In this document: one piece after another, positions 10,055 to 22,300 of the stretch
Position numbering within the stretch: the first letter of the stretch is position 1
How the letters are laid out: every line of letters starts with the position of its first letter
From: Plantago ovata
Lineage: Eukaryota > Streptophyta > Magnoliopsida > Lamiales > Plantaginaceae
Direction: 5' to 3'
Assembly (NCBI GenBank): GCA_028274465.1
Contig: CM051456.1
Location: forward strand, 71,348,753-71,412,752
Length of the DNA: 64,000 bases
Program-made: the position numbers and the translations under genes
Notes under the pieces: generated by a model
Seen by the model: the letters and a program-made list of their open reading frames with translations, nothing else
Databases searched by the model: none
What the model was told of the DNA's origin: nothing

Positions 10055-10669
10055 CTTCTACAGGCTGAGGAAGAAGAGAAGGACCTCGGTTCTGACGCAA
10101 GTGATGAGGAGCAAGAGGATCCCGAACCACTCCCTAAAAGTTTCGATGTTAAGGTAGGGATTGGTGAGCTAGAAGATGTCCGTGCCACACTAGACACGGG
10201 ATCCTACTCAAACATAATCCCTTTGAATGTGTTTGAAAAGAGCAACCTTGGAAAACTATCTGAGCAAATGGCTATTGTGCGACTGGCGGATGGATCCTTT
10301 ATGAGACCCGAGGGCGTTGTGAAAAATGTGTTGGTCAAGATTGGTGAAGCATCTATATATACCAATTTTGTAGTTATGTCGGCATCTGCACCTGGGACGG
10401 GGGATGTCATACTCTTAGGAAAAACGTTCTTGACTAAACTACGCTCCGTGATGGACATCTACCAAAGAACTTGCACCATCGAAGTGGATGGCAAGCAACA
10501 CGTGTTGCAAGCCTTACCTGATCCACCTGATCCACCTGAACCGCCTGATAATTCTTTCACTACTCACTACTGTGGTCTTGCAGCCTATATTCTTTCTTAT
10601 TCACAGGTTCGTGGCATGGAGAGAAGATCGATGAAGGGGAAGTCTAGTACCCGCAGAAAGAAGAGATAG
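10055..10669 (+). pseudogene. Aspartic protease part of the copy 1 gag-pro polyprotein
   Basis: This continues in the same frame after the nonsense codon at 10052-10054 and ends at TAG 10667-10669. A retropepsin domain is visible. ATLDTGSYSN (Asp codon 10193-10195) is the catalytic loop, and GDVILLGKTFL fits the family flap and C-terminal region. An acidic linker precedes it. Protease would cleave the polyprotein into mature Gag. Without readthrough of the stop it is not made in copy 1. No RT or integrase follows. Confidence 0.85.
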
Positions 10670-12253
10670 GCGCGGACAGGAGTCGAGTCAAAGACTTTAA
10701 ACAATGGTGCTATCTGGGAGGCAACCCGTAGATTTTATCGCTTTCTTTACCGCTTTAGATTTATCTCACGAGTTTGGTTGAGTATTATAGGTCACTTATA
10801 CAAGCATTAGCTCTCACCTTGGATCCACTTTCGGGTTTCGGGACGAGCGACGACGTTCAGGTTTGGGGAGGAGGTTATCGCTGGTTATCTTTACACTTAT
10901 CTTGCTTATGAAAAACTCGTCAAATTTTTTGCATTTGCACGTTTACTGCTTTCCTAGGATAGTTTTGCATGTTTTGTATGGAGTTTATTGCCGAATTTTT
11001 GAACTTTTTTATTGGGTAGATCAACTAACTATGCCATTAATCGTATGCTTCATCTCTATGAATTTGTTTGAGGTTTTTCTCGCTTGGCTTGTCACATTTA
11101 TGTATTGCACTTAGTTGAGCTTGGTAGTCTCGACATCACTTAGTGGTATTTTCTCTACTGCGGTTCACGAAGGCCTTTATAATAGGATGATGCATGTTAG
11201 GGTCTTATGGTTCTTTCCCGAGTAATTATGTACCTAAGAGGCAACAAGTCTTCACCATGCTTTGAGATTGCTAAATGCCTAGGAAGGAGGTAGTGTGAGG
11301 TTGTGTGATCCTTTGTTTATAACCTATTCTTCCGAATAGGTTTGGGGAGGGGGTTACACCATCATAGACTTGTTTCTGTTTTTCATTTTTCGTATCGTGA
11401 GTTTATTTTTCCTTTTTCGTGAATTTTGTACTCCAACCTATTCTTTCGAATAGGTTTGGGGAAGTCGTGTGAGTCATTTTGTTTCTCTTTTTGTTATGCT
11501 ACTGCTGGCTAGAAAAATCGAAAAAAAAAAGAAAGAAAAACTCCAGGAAAAAAAAAGAGAAAAAGAAAAAAAAAGAGAGAATCTGGAAAGAAAAAAAAGA
11601 AAAAAAGAAGACCCTAAAAAAGCAAAGAAGGGTCCAAAAAAGAAAGCCAAATAGCAGTTTAGCAAAGTTTGAGTCTTTTCCATTTTTCGTATTGTTCGTA
11701 ATTGTGTTTTTCTATTTTTTATCTTTTTTGTCTTGAGTGTCATCTGTTCTAGACCACCCTCGTCCTGCCATTCAGGAAGTGGTGAATAGCTTAAGACTTT
11801 ACTTGAGAGATGGGTAGAATAGGGGAGTGTTATCTTTTATAGGGAACCCTCCTTCGTTTGATGAGAGCCAGTACTGGTTCGACCTCTTTTGAGGAAAAGT
11901 CTTAACATGGTGGAACAACAGTAAGTCCTCAGTTTCATAGGCACGGGACAACCATTCGTATCTTAGCATGCTTCATTACGTCGTCACTGACTAGGTCCAG
12001 GTAGAGAATGTTACGAGAGACTATCTTGTCTTGACATAAGTGCTTATGTGGATGTGTACAAGTCAATCGAGGTATTCTTCAACCTATATTCATGCTTTGA
12101 TTTATATGGTTTTTGTTCATATGTTATTTGATAGATTCAGTAGATTAGTTCGTTTTATTTGGCATGAAACTCCATTTTTGTGTCTTGCATGTTTTTTGTA
12201 TTAGAGTCTAGCTTAGTTGCTTGAGGACAAGCAAAGGTTCGGTTTGGGGAGTT
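10670..12253 (+). other. Conserved non-coding 3' region of copy 1, with hairpins and a purine tract
   Basis: This takes the place of pol and is clearly alignable with 59369-60935 of copy 2. It contains two 22-bp palindromes of the form AACCTATTCTTCCGAATAGGTT (11321-11342 and 11435-11456, the latter with one change in the loop). Each is followed by TTGGGGA. An A/G-rich tract runs from about 11514 to 11652. The Lys-rich frames over that tract are composition artefacts. The polypurine tract GGTTTGGGGAGTT ends directly before the 3' LTR. Confidence 0.8.
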
Positions 12254-13495
12254 TGATGAATGTGTATTTTACACTTTCATTCGAGTCTTTTTCACCTATT
12301 TTAGCTATCCTCTATGTTAATTTAGCTATATTTTAGTACATTTTATTAGAATAGTGTCACGTTTCCATTTAGATTTTATTTTACAGGTTTTGGTTGAAAT
12401 TCGGAGATTTCCGGGCAATTATATTGAAGTCTACAAGGAATTGGTGTTCCAGAAGCCTATTTGGAGTATCTGAAGGTTTCCGGATAGGATTTGGAGTCTA
12501 GGGGTCGAATCTGGAGGTTAGAAGGCCACTAGAAGTCAGAAACCGAGTCCGAAAAGGTGAAGAAATCCAAAACCGCGTCGAAAACGCGGAAATTCCGCGA
12601 AATAACTGGGGGGCGAACCGCCCCAGAGTTAATTCGGGGCCTATATATAGTGCTCAGTTTTCTCTCCGAAAATCATATCTTTCCAAGCCTACTTTCTCAC
12701 CTCTCTGTATAATTTTAGGTAGGAACTTCCCGGGGCCTGTCCTGGGAGTTCCATAGCTTAGGGGATACTTTTTCATAGCAGATTGGAGCTCGTAGGACCA
12801 CAATCATCCGGAGATTGACAACCTTCGGTAACTTTGTATCTTACAGTTTTATTCTACTTATTCTATTTATCTTTCAATAAGTTTTCTTCTATGAATTCTG
12901 TTGATTGCATGCCTATTATGAGTAGCTAAACTTATCATTGGTGGTAGTATGTGAATTCTTAGCGAGGGAAGATAATCATGCTAATGGCTATATCACGCAT
13001 TATACTCCGTGTCATTGCTTTATTTCGTTGATCAGTTGTAACCAAAATTCTCGTATGTTGTATTGATTATTATGCACAATTGGACACTAGTCGACCATCA
13101 GACCAATTATCTTCGTAGTGTTGAATAATTACGGAACACATTAGGACAATCGTGATTGACTAGTCAGACCAAATTATCTTCGTAGTGCTTAATACTTGCA
13201 ACAGGACACTAGATTGATTCAAAGATCTCTATGCAAGACCGAGGAATTTATGCATGATTATCGACCCATTATGTTAAGAAGGACCATACTATCACCAATC
13301 TCCATTATCTGCTAGAAACCCCCTATTGCTATCTGTCTGCTGTTTTTATATTCTTAATTAGATTTGATTAAGCTAGTATAGTCCTGAGAGAACGACACTC
13401 GAGTCATTCTACTGCTACACTACGGTTTTCGTTGTAGTTGTGGATTGCCTTTGGCTAATTACAAATTTATTTGATTGAATCTGACACGTTCATCA
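12254..13495 (+). repeat. 3' LTR of copy 1
   Basis: A 1,242-bp LTR, the same as the 5' LTR except for about fifteen base changes and loss of one 20-bp palindromic unit upstream of its TATA box (12642-12650). The target duplication GCTAG follows at 13496-13500. Confidence 0.95.
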
Positions 13496-13500
13496 GCTAG

Positions 13501-14056
13501 TCTGCTAAAATATTTGCATACATGAGAATGAATGAAAGATGATCACTGGATCATCTTAATTATGCTACACAGCAACAACAAAATATACAATGCAGCAGCA
13601 TCAAAATATATTTGCATAGATTAGAATGAATGAAATGTATGCAGCAGCATCAAAATATATGCAGCAGTAGCAAAATGTATGCAGCAGCAACAGCAAAATG
13701 TATGCAGCAGCAGCAAAATATCACTTGTGCAGGTCTAAAATGAGTCCGTACACTCATGAAAGCGTCCATTACAAACAGAAAGTACATCGAACAAGATTAC
13801 ATGTCTAGATTGATATTTTTTTTCATTTTTAAGTCATTTTTCTGCATATTTTAAATATTTTTTTCCTTCACTTTTTTTTCAACTTCGCTCACTTGTGCAA
13901 GTCTAAATTGAGTCCATACACTCATGAAAGCGTCCATTAGAAACAGAAAGTACATCGAACAAGATTACATGTCTAGATTGTCAATTTTTTCATTTTTAAG
14001 GCATTTTTCTGCATATTTTAAATATTTTTTCCTTCAATTTTTTTTCAACTTTCTTC
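13501..14056 (+). repeat. GCAGCAG minisatellite and a 168-bp tandem duplication
   Basis: Positions 13565-13718 hold imperfect copies of a unit like GCAGCAGCAACAAAATGTAT. A 168-bp unit follows, starting TCACTTGTGC, at 13721-13888. It is repeated at 13889-14056 with about 90 percent or better identity and small indels in the T-rich middle. Both contain ACACTCATGAAAGCGTCCAT. The second copy runs into the end of the FAR1-like fragment. No function is recognised. Confidence 0.8.
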
Positions 14057-14517
14057 AATTGTGTTCATTGATTATATAAGACACATAGTACAACTTATCA
14101 CCATCCGGTCCACGTGCCACTCGAAATTTGGCTTCACACCCACATCTCTTGCTCTCTAGAATTACGTACCCGTTGTTTTACTTCATCAACCTTGTGATTT
14201 CTTGCATGTACACATTCCCATTCCACATTGACAGTCTTGCGGAATCGATCTTTTCTTCGGTGGGTTCTCCATATGTCAAATCCTCTTTCACGGCCATACT
14301 GAAGGTACAATTTGTGGGCATGCCTCCACCACACAAAAACATACCTTCCCACATCATCGATGGTTTCCGATGAGGTGTCGGTTACTTTACCATTAACATA
14401 AGTCTTATAGAGTTTATAACCGCAATCGGATGGTAAATCTTCTAAATCATTTGGGTCCTCATCCGAACTGCTGCTCCCATCATTACAAATATCAGCCCCT
14501 TCGAAATCAGCATCCAT
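14055..14517 (-). pseudogene. FAR1-like DNA-binding domain fragment
   Basis: The minus strand starts with an acidic Ser/Asp-rich stretch and continues into a FAR1-type zinc-binding domain, as in FAR1/FHY3 factors and MULE transposases. Visible pieces are RERGFDIWRTHRRKDRFRKT, a Cys, then HARNHK, and after a one-base frame change in an A-run near 14176-14180, NNGYVILESKRCGCEAKFRV and a final NEHN. The Cys, His-x-Arg, CGC and HN residues fit the FAR1 pattern. The frame then stops at 14055 without the MULE or SWIM domains. It is a truncated, frameshifted fragment. A 5' intron may precede the Met (AG at about 14523). Confidence 0.65.
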
Positions 14518-16091
14518 ACTACCTACAGATGACAGAACAACAAGTTATATTACCAATGATCAAGTCATCATTATTTACTACCCTTATCTTCATCTTCATT
14601 GCTCATAAACGACAAATCATTTCTTATTACCAGAACATGCCAGCTAAATAAGAAAACAAAAAGTACCAACAAATTGAACACAACTTTGAAATTATATACT
14701 AAATTGGATTAATATACAGTATCTACCTTATAAGCATAAGCAGTGTCTTACTCTAAATTAATGAAGTACAGAAAAAAATGAAGTACTACAGATCTGTGCA
14801 TCTATTACATTTCAGTGGAAAATCTGGCCAAAACTAACAATTCAGTTCAGCATAATCTTGTGATGCGAAAAGATGATCCTTTCAGAATTAGTTGACATAA
14901 TTAACAGAGTAACTATAATCTTCAACTACGGAACCATGATGTAATTGCATCACGTTACAGCTGTTCTTTTATGGCATATGACTTTTTTCAAGAGTCATAC
15001 AAATAATATGACCTAAACTTCCTAATTAATGCCTCATTTTCTTGCTACAATAAGATACTTTATTTAAACTATTATAAGAAAATATCAAATGGACACAATG
15101 AGTAAGTCCACTGTCAAGTAGGTATGAAGTATCTTTCAGGGCTCATTCTTGGCAGATTGTGTTGCTTCTCTGCTGACAGTATATAAATGATATTTATATT
15201 AAGATCCATCCCTTCAATAAATACTCTATGGAACTCTATGTTATCCTAAAATAAAACTAGATCAAACAACATGTTGACCAGAAAAAACGAGTAGGTAACA
15301 CAAAATTTCAATACTTGTTCCAGAATAAATGCTGGTTCACGGCTGTCCATGGAAATTTATGCAATAGAAAAAGTAATCTCCATATGCTGTTTGTTTAATA
15401 CCTGAAACTGGAAGTCAAAACAATAGGAATGGGAGGCCACTAATAACCCAATTTGTCAATGACTGGATCATTCAAAACTAATGCGCTAGCTTGTTAATCT
15501 ATCTTTTTGTCAACACAGACTAGGACTCATGTATATTACAAGAATAAAATCGTGAACAAACGTCTGAAGTTAGTCTTATGTTGTGCAGACTGCAGAACAT
15601 TTGTTTTCTTTAAAGAAGAGTCTTAGATGTCAACTAGAGTCATATGCAAAATGCAAAATGATGGAATATGAACTAGAACATATATGAGCCGTAAAGTACA
15701 AAACACCTAAATTCTGACTGGGAGAATCATATGCAGCATAACAAAAGCAAAAGCCCCTTCGAAATATAGCAATCCATTGAAACAGAGCAGGTACAAAAAC
15801 AAAATGATCTCGCAGAATCCATCGAAACAGAGCAGGTACATCAAACTGGAGTATTGATTATTTATCATCTCAATCAGTAGCTATGCTAATGCTTCAGTTT
15901 TCGGAGCAGGTACAGAAACAAAATAACCCGAATACTAATACTCAATCAAAGTTTAATCAAGCAATATATACATCAAAATTAGAGAAGGATTCTTCTTACC
16001 GCACAACTGAATCACTGCGTCAGGGTGTGGCAGTGAGGAGACGCGGTGGTGGTGGTGGTGTGGCAGTGAGGAGACAGAGCCCCTTCTTGCG
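14518..16091. other. Intergenic or intronic DNA, no gene recognised
   Basis: AT-rich sequence without a supported gene. Three imperfect copies of CGAAACAGAGCAGGTACA lie at about 15778-15920. At 16020-16078 the phrase GTGTGGCAGTGAGGAGAC occurs twice around a GGT run. Confidence 0.5.
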
Positions 16092-16195
16092 TACGCTATG
16101 CACGAACAGTTCAACAAACAAAGCCCTGGACAACGATCCCCTGCTCCAAACAAGTGTTGCTCGTAACCCGGGACTTTAACCATCTGAATTGTCAA
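16092..16195 (-). pseudogene. PAN/apple-domain fragment of a G-type lectin receptor kinase
   Basis: About 35 residues on the minus strand read QMVKVPGYEQHLFGAGDRC followed by LCLLNCSCIAYA. This matches the PAN_2 signature of S-locus (G-type) lectin receptor kinases: a VKVPxF/Y start, then a Cys, CLxNCSCxAYA. After this the frame runs into a simple repeat. No lectin, EGF, membrane or kinase parts are nearby, so it is an orphan exon piece. Confidence 0.55.
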
Positions 16196-17521
16196 GATGA
16201 AAGATGAAACGCAGTGGACGGCTGATGAAGTTGAAACGCAGTGGACGCCGATGAAGATGAAGATGAAACGCAGTCTGGGGTTCTTCTGTCATTGATTAAT
16301 CTGGACGTTTAATTCAATTGAGTGATGATTAATTAAAAAAAAGATTTGCCTTGTATAATGTATAAAAATGTTAATTAATTAATATGAATTTTAAGAAATG
16401 TTATAATATATAATTTTAATTTACAATCAAAATATTTTTTCAGAATAAATAAATATATATAAAAATGGGCACTATAGTCAAGTTGTATTTTAGGTGAAAT
16501 TTTTTATTATTAAATAAATGATTTTAAATAGATTGTACCGAAAAATAATTTTGAACAAAAAACAAAGGTCCAGATTAAATCAACCGCCACGTGGCAGATA
16601 TCTAACGGAGACCTGTTTTCAGGTCGGTACGAATGCGACCTAGCCCCAACTTAGAATTAAATAAGAAAATCAATATTTAAAAAAATTATAATTAGCTTCG
16701 TGCTTCAAAAAAAAAAAAAATGGTGGCTTCAACTCTTACCAATTTCAACTCCCTTTTCCCAATTCCATCGGCAATCACTCTGCAAAATCTCCAGAACGCA
16801 CTCCATGAAGCCTCAAACTCCAGATATTTCAATAATCCCCATGTTTCATCAACACCGTACGCAATTCGAAACTAATTTCAGGCTAATTAATTCCTTGTGC
16901 TTTTTGTTTCTTCACAAAATCCAGGGTGGAGCACCTTCTCCGGCATCTCCAGAATATGGGCGGAGCAGTGTAGCCATGGACGGTGGCCCGGTGTGGACCC
17001 GGCAGCACTCTGTTTATTTTTTATGTGGGTATATATTTTTTAATTTTTTGAAACCTAGGGACTTATTTTAGATTTTAAAAGCTAAAAGGTCTCATTGTGT
17101 GAAAATCGTGAAAAATCGTATCTATACGTATAAGAATACGGTCCATAGGACTAGGTTTGCAAAAAATAAAAACGTTGGGACCAAATTCGTGAGGAATGGC
17201 GAGTCAGGGGACCAAAAATACAATTCTCTCATTCTATTGGATTTTTTTGTTTTTTTGTTTGTTTTTTTTTTTTAAGAGTATTCTATTGGGATTTATAGAT
17301 TACATTTTTGTCTTCATTCTGCTTGACAGGTTAGATGGCTGATTCTTTTTCTGAACTCTAGTTTGAATGCAGCTTTGCATTTGTCATGTATGCTTGGCAA
17401 TGGTTAAGTTTTTACACAAACTATAACCAATATCACTTAAATGACTGACCACCCATAATCTTGTTTTCATAACCGTACCCGAAACCGGAACGCAAACTGA
17501 TAATGTACATTTGCGATTATG
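16196..17521 (+). other. Low-complexity DNA with a possible first-exon remnant at 16720-16875
   Basis: GATGAAACGCAGTGGACG-like repeats occupy 16196-16280. At 16720-16875 a 51-codon frame starts MVASTLTNFNSLFPIPSAIT, Ser/Thr/Asn-rich and poor in acidic residues, like the N-terminus of an organelle-targeted protein. It stops soon after and I recognise no family. The remainder is AT-rich. Confidence 0.25.
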
Positions 17522-17529
17522 GTTGTGAA

Positions 17530-18739
17530 TAGGGCTGTTTTTCGAACCGAACGAACCGAACATGGACCTTATCGAACGTTCGTTCGTAAAGTTATATTTT
17601 GTTCGGTTCGTGTTCGTGTTCGTGTTCGATCGAACACATGACCATCTGTTCGGTTCGTGTTCGTTACTTTTTTGTAATGTTCGTGTTCGTTCGTTTTGTT
17701 CGTTTGACTTTCCGTTCGTTTTGTTCGTTCGTGTTCGTTTTATTCGTTCGTTTGGTTCGTTTTGTTCGAAAATGCAAGAAAAACCTAAATTAACAACAAT
17801 AGTAATTAAAAATGAAAAACTTTCAAGCTCAAATATCTAAAACCAATTCCAGAAGCCTAATAACAACTTCCAAAATTACATAAAAGACTAATGATTCGAG
17901 GTGCGCAAAATAACATCCATAATTCAAGGAATTTCATAAGCCTAAAAACATCCATAGTTCGAGGTGGGCAAAATAAACTAGATATCAAGTTCGCCTATCT
18001 TCAATCTTCTGCTCCATCAATTCCTAAAAAAAACAAAAAAAAAAAAGATAATCATATTCTATGTTAGTTTGAAAACAAGGAACTACTATATTGAATAGTA
18101 CGAATTCGAATATGAATCAAAAGACAATATATTGAAGATTGAAGAGTACTATTCATACCGGAGTGGTGGTGGCCGATAAGAAGAGACCGAAGTCGCCTGA
18201 AATGAACAATCAATTAAGCAGTTATGGCGGAGTCGAAGTCAATTAAGAAAAGGCCGAAGTCGCCTATTCAATACCGGCGACTTGCGATGATGGATTCGCC
18301 GGGTAGGAATTGTGGCGGTGCAGATTGCAGTGGTGGTGCATTGCAGTGGTTGTCGTCTGAGATGATGGATTCGTCGTGGTGGTGAGACTTGCGAGAGAGG
18401 AGAAGAGATTGAGATCTGAGCGTGAAGAGAAGAAGGAAGAGAAGAGAAAGAGGTGTGACTTTAGTTTTAGATCTAGGGTTGTAGAGTGTTTGACTTGTGG
18501 TTGTAGAAAATGGGTATTATGTATATATATTTATTTATTATAAAAAAATATTAATTATTAATAAATATTACATTTTGTTCGCGAAATGTTCGCGAACAAT
18601 CGAACATATATCAATGTGTTCGTGTTCGGTTCGCTAAGAACTCGAACATGTTCGAGTTTGACCGAACCGAACACGAACCAAGCGTTGACCGAACGATTTC
18701 GCGAACTTTTCACGAACGTTTGGTTTGTTAACATGCCTA
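17530..18739 (+). mobile_element. Non-autonomous hAT-type DNA transposon with GTTCG subterminal repeats
   Basis: The element is 1,210 bp with short imperfect terminal inverted repeats (TAGGGCTGTT at the left; TAGGCATGTT read inward from the right). It is flanked by an exact 8-bp target duplication, GTTGTGAA, at 17522-17529 and 18740-18747. An 8-bp duplication with TAGGG-like ends is diagnostic of hAT. Both subterminal regions are packed with GTTCG/CGAAC motifs, probably transposase binding sites. The middle (about 18000-18480) is unrelated and contains repeated CGAAGTCGCCT. There is no transposase frame. Confidence 0.88.
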
Positions 18740-18747
18740 GTTGTGAA

Positions 18748-19345
18748 ATCGAACTTTTACTATGGTTATGGTCGCATCCTTCTGTTAATTAATTGCAGTA
18801 GAGAAGCTCATTGCCAACGCAAAGTACCGAATTCCAATTTGATTTTTTTTTTTCTTTTACTCACTTTGAATTGAGATGTTCTTTTTTCTTCTTTTCTTTT
18901 CTTTTTCATGTTTTGTTTTTAACAGAAACTTTTCTGAGTCATTCTGATTCATTCGTGTATGCACGTGACATGAAAAAACTTTCTTAATCATCTAACTTTA
19001 ATGTTGTTTAATTATGGCCGGCCTTATGGTCATCTCTCGTCCCAAACTCATCAAGTGATACAGATAAATTTGATTATGGATAAGATACGACAAAGACTTG
19101 CACTAGCTTTTATTCTAGATTTTGTACTGAAGCAGTAAGGGAAAACAAGCATACAATACAATATGTGGAATTTCTTGTTTACATACAAATCTAATCACAT
19201 TTAATAAAGGTTGACCTCACTAATTGATTTATCTGCTAAGAACATCATAACTTTTCAGTAGATAGATGAAATGCAGTATCTTTTGTTCCATAGAGTTATA
19301 TATGGGTACTGAAGATGGCTTTTGTACAATCTTTGATTAACAACA
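18748..19345 (+). other. Upstream region of the lectin receptor kinase gene
   Basis: AT-rich DNA between the hAT element and the start codon of the kinase gene. It should hold the promoter and leader, but no TATA box or motif can be singled out with confidence. Confidence 0.4.
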
Positions 19346-22300
19346 ATGTTAACACTAATTATCATTTTGTTGATCCATCATACTTCTCCTAGTCTTGTAG
19401 AATCCAGAAACTTCTCATTCCCATCATTTGATTCTTCAAGTTGTGACAGTAAAAGCAATTTGATCTGTTGGGGATCTGTTAATGCAGGTAACGGGAGTCT
19501 TAACATAACCCCTGAGGAGTTGCAGAATCCGAAAAATACAAGTCAGACGGGAAGAGCTCTATACAGTTACTCTGTGGGTATATGGCCAGCGTCTTTTTCC
19601 ACAACTTTCACTATTAGGATTACATCAAATTCATCAGTGTCTGGTGATGGAATGGCATTTGTCATTGCACAAGATAACAAGGCATCCCCACCTGAAAGTT
19701 ATGGCTCATTCATTGGAATCTTGGATCCTTCAACGGAAGGTAAATGCTACCTCCATTCACATATACTTACATCTTCTATAAAACATTCTATTACCTTTTA
19801 CTTAGCAGTTTGCAAAGGCCAATAATATTGTCACTTTATTTTCCATTTAAGCCTACTAATTACTAAAAAGATTCCGTCTTGTTATTGCGGTAACAATTTT
19901 GAAAGAATAATTATAAACAGATAACACTTTAGTAAAACTGTGAATTATGATCCTCATAATTTATCCCGAACTCTTATATATTTCTATTGATTTTTGTTTA
20001 AAAAAAATCTAGCAATACTCTTGGGGGAATGAAGGGAGTATTATCATTGCAACTATTGTTAGATTAATGTATATGAAATTAGTGTTCCCTCCATCCCAGA
20101 ACAGATGTCCTCTTAGCTTTTGGACACAGTGATTAAGGAGTAGTATGCTGTAATTTATTTGTTATTTGCTAAAAAGGACACATGATATTTGTAGTGCGAC
20201 ATACTCCCTCCGTCCCGATAATAAGTCTACGTTTGCTTTTTGCATGGTTTTTAATGAATAATTTTGTTTGGTAGTGTTATATTAATATTGTATGTAAATG
20301 TGGGGTAGTTGATTAAAAAAGTGTGGGACATGAGTGGAGATAAAGAAGTGTAAATGTGGGGTCCATATTTAAAATAATATAGATGAGATGTGGGGTACTT
20401 TCCAAAAAAGAAAACTTAAAGAATTGATTGGGACGTCCAAAAATGGAATACGTAAAGAATTGATTGGGACAGATGACTATATAAATGGAACAGAGGGCAT
20501 GTTTCTGGAACAGGGGAAATATTATATAAGGATACTGTGGCACCTTAATTCCTTAATTGTAGCATGTGAATTTATCGAAAAGGTTAAGAAAGATAGGAAT
20601 GGAGGAAGGAGTGCATTTCAATATCATAACTTCCTTTTCTTTCATCCTTCTATCAGAATAGACATTTAGTTTTTGTAAATTACAACATATTCATATCACA
20701 AACACCCTCTAGGCCTCTCTCATGTTTGAATAAAATCGTAAACTTCCATTCAGCATTCACATGTCAGTGCAGAATGCTGACATGAAGTATCTAAAACCAT
20801 AAGAACATTTTTATTTATTCATCAAGTGTAAATTTCTTTCTGGCCACACTGGAAAACAATACTTTTAAGGGATTGTTTCATTTCAACTTGCCGGGAATAA
20901 ATTTGGTGCATAGCGTTTGCACATCGTTCAGACCTGGGGCACTGTCCAAGTAATACATGAGTGTTTGTTCACTTTATTGTTCAGTGTACTTGGTAGAATG
21001 AGTTGACAATAGTTAGAAAGCATAGGTGATGCTTGATAGTTATGAACCTTTTGATTTCAATAGAGACCTTATTACGATACTGGTTTTTTAACACAAACTG
21101 TCAAAATACCCAGAAAACATATGTGCGGAAGTTTTTCTTATGTATTGCATATAAAAGTGTGTAATGAGAATTGATTCTTAGCATACAAATTATGGACCTA
21201 TTTATAATAGAGATAATGGTAATAAAACAAACAAGTCTATCAAACTAAATCTTATTTATTTAATGCTTGGATTTTGGCATGCTGATCATTCAATTTGAGG
21301 TGTGCTCATGGGACCGTTGATGGCTGATATTGTTGACTTACACTAGCTGTCCAAGCTAGTGATTTCTTCTGATTTGCTGCAGCCATTTCTTTATCATGTT
21401 TCACATTTCCTTTGTACGTCAAATTGTTTTGCCTCCACGTTATCATATCTTGGTTCTCACACGAATTGGGTAGACGCCTTATGAGAACAGGTTCTATTTG
21501 CGTGCCAAACTGTAGCTCCAAGACAAATTCTTCTTCACTCCTAAATTCTTCTTTCTGTTTTCCAGTAACAACATGAATTCTGGGCTTCCATTCGACTTTG
21601 TCTTCAGGTTCTTTAATACAAACCTCCCCTCGGTAATTGACATATTGCACATAAATCAGTGCTTTGTTTCTTTTTTACGTTCGAACCCCTTGGCGTTAAA
21701 TGTTAACTAGTCAATGCTAAAAATAGGGGTGAAATGACCAAAATGACCATGATTTTAAAAAGATGAAAATAGAGGTTAACAAAAAAAAAGAACTACTATT
21801 TTTTTTATTTAAAAAGAATGAAAACACTCAACTCCAGGTTGCTGTTTTCGGAGCTGAACTCCGGTCATGGCTGAAGCTGTTACCATGGACGGAGCTTACA
21901 GCTCTATATTGGAACTGTTTCAGCTCCGATCTGGAGCTCTCAGGTAGCTCCGCCATGAAATGCTATGGCGGAGCTTAAAGCTCCAGATCAGAGCTTCCAA
22001 AGATCTGATCTGGAGCTATTTAAGCTATGCCGTCATTGGCGGGGGGGTTTTAACTGAGCAGGCTGTTTCTTTTTCAAAAATTTTTATTTGTTCATTTTGC
22101 ATTTTGTTAAAGTTTTGAATAGTATCTACAACATCATGCCGATGTCTCTAGGGGTATTATTGGAAATTTGATGGTTTTAAGTTTTTGTAATAAAATGTTT
22201 ACGGTAGGGGTCACAGAGTAAGAAGCTAAAGGAGTACTGGTTTATGTTATATGTCAATTATCTAGCGGAGGTTTGTGTAAAAGACTGTCAGTGTTTTATA

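Larger units (their letters stand above)
7079..13495 (+). mobile_element. Complete non-autonomous Athila-like gypsy element with gag and protease only (copy 1)
   Basis: The element is 6,417 bp, begins TGATGAATG and ends TTCATCA. It is flanked by the 5-bp target duplication GCTAG (7074-7078 and 13496-13500). It has two LTRs of 1,262 and 1,242 bp, a primer site matching tRNA-Asp, a gag-protease frame and a purine tract before the 3' LTR. There is no reverse transcriptase, RNase H or integrase, and about 1.6 kb after protease is non-coding. It must have moved with enzymes from a related element. The LTRs differ by about fifteen substitutions and a 20-bp indel by eye, so insertion is fairly recent. 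Copy 2 of the same family is at 55752-62247. Confidence 0.95.

Noticed and set aside
11469-11743. Lys/Glu-rich frames (and the 60081-60391 equivalents) as possible proteins
   Set aside because: They lie over an A/G simple tract in the non-coding 3' region of the gag-protease elements. Frames on both strands are open only because of composition, and length differs between the copies.
17562-17840. Phe/Val/Arg-rich frames in the hAT element
   Set aside because: Direct translation of GTTCG subterminal repeats; no codon structure.
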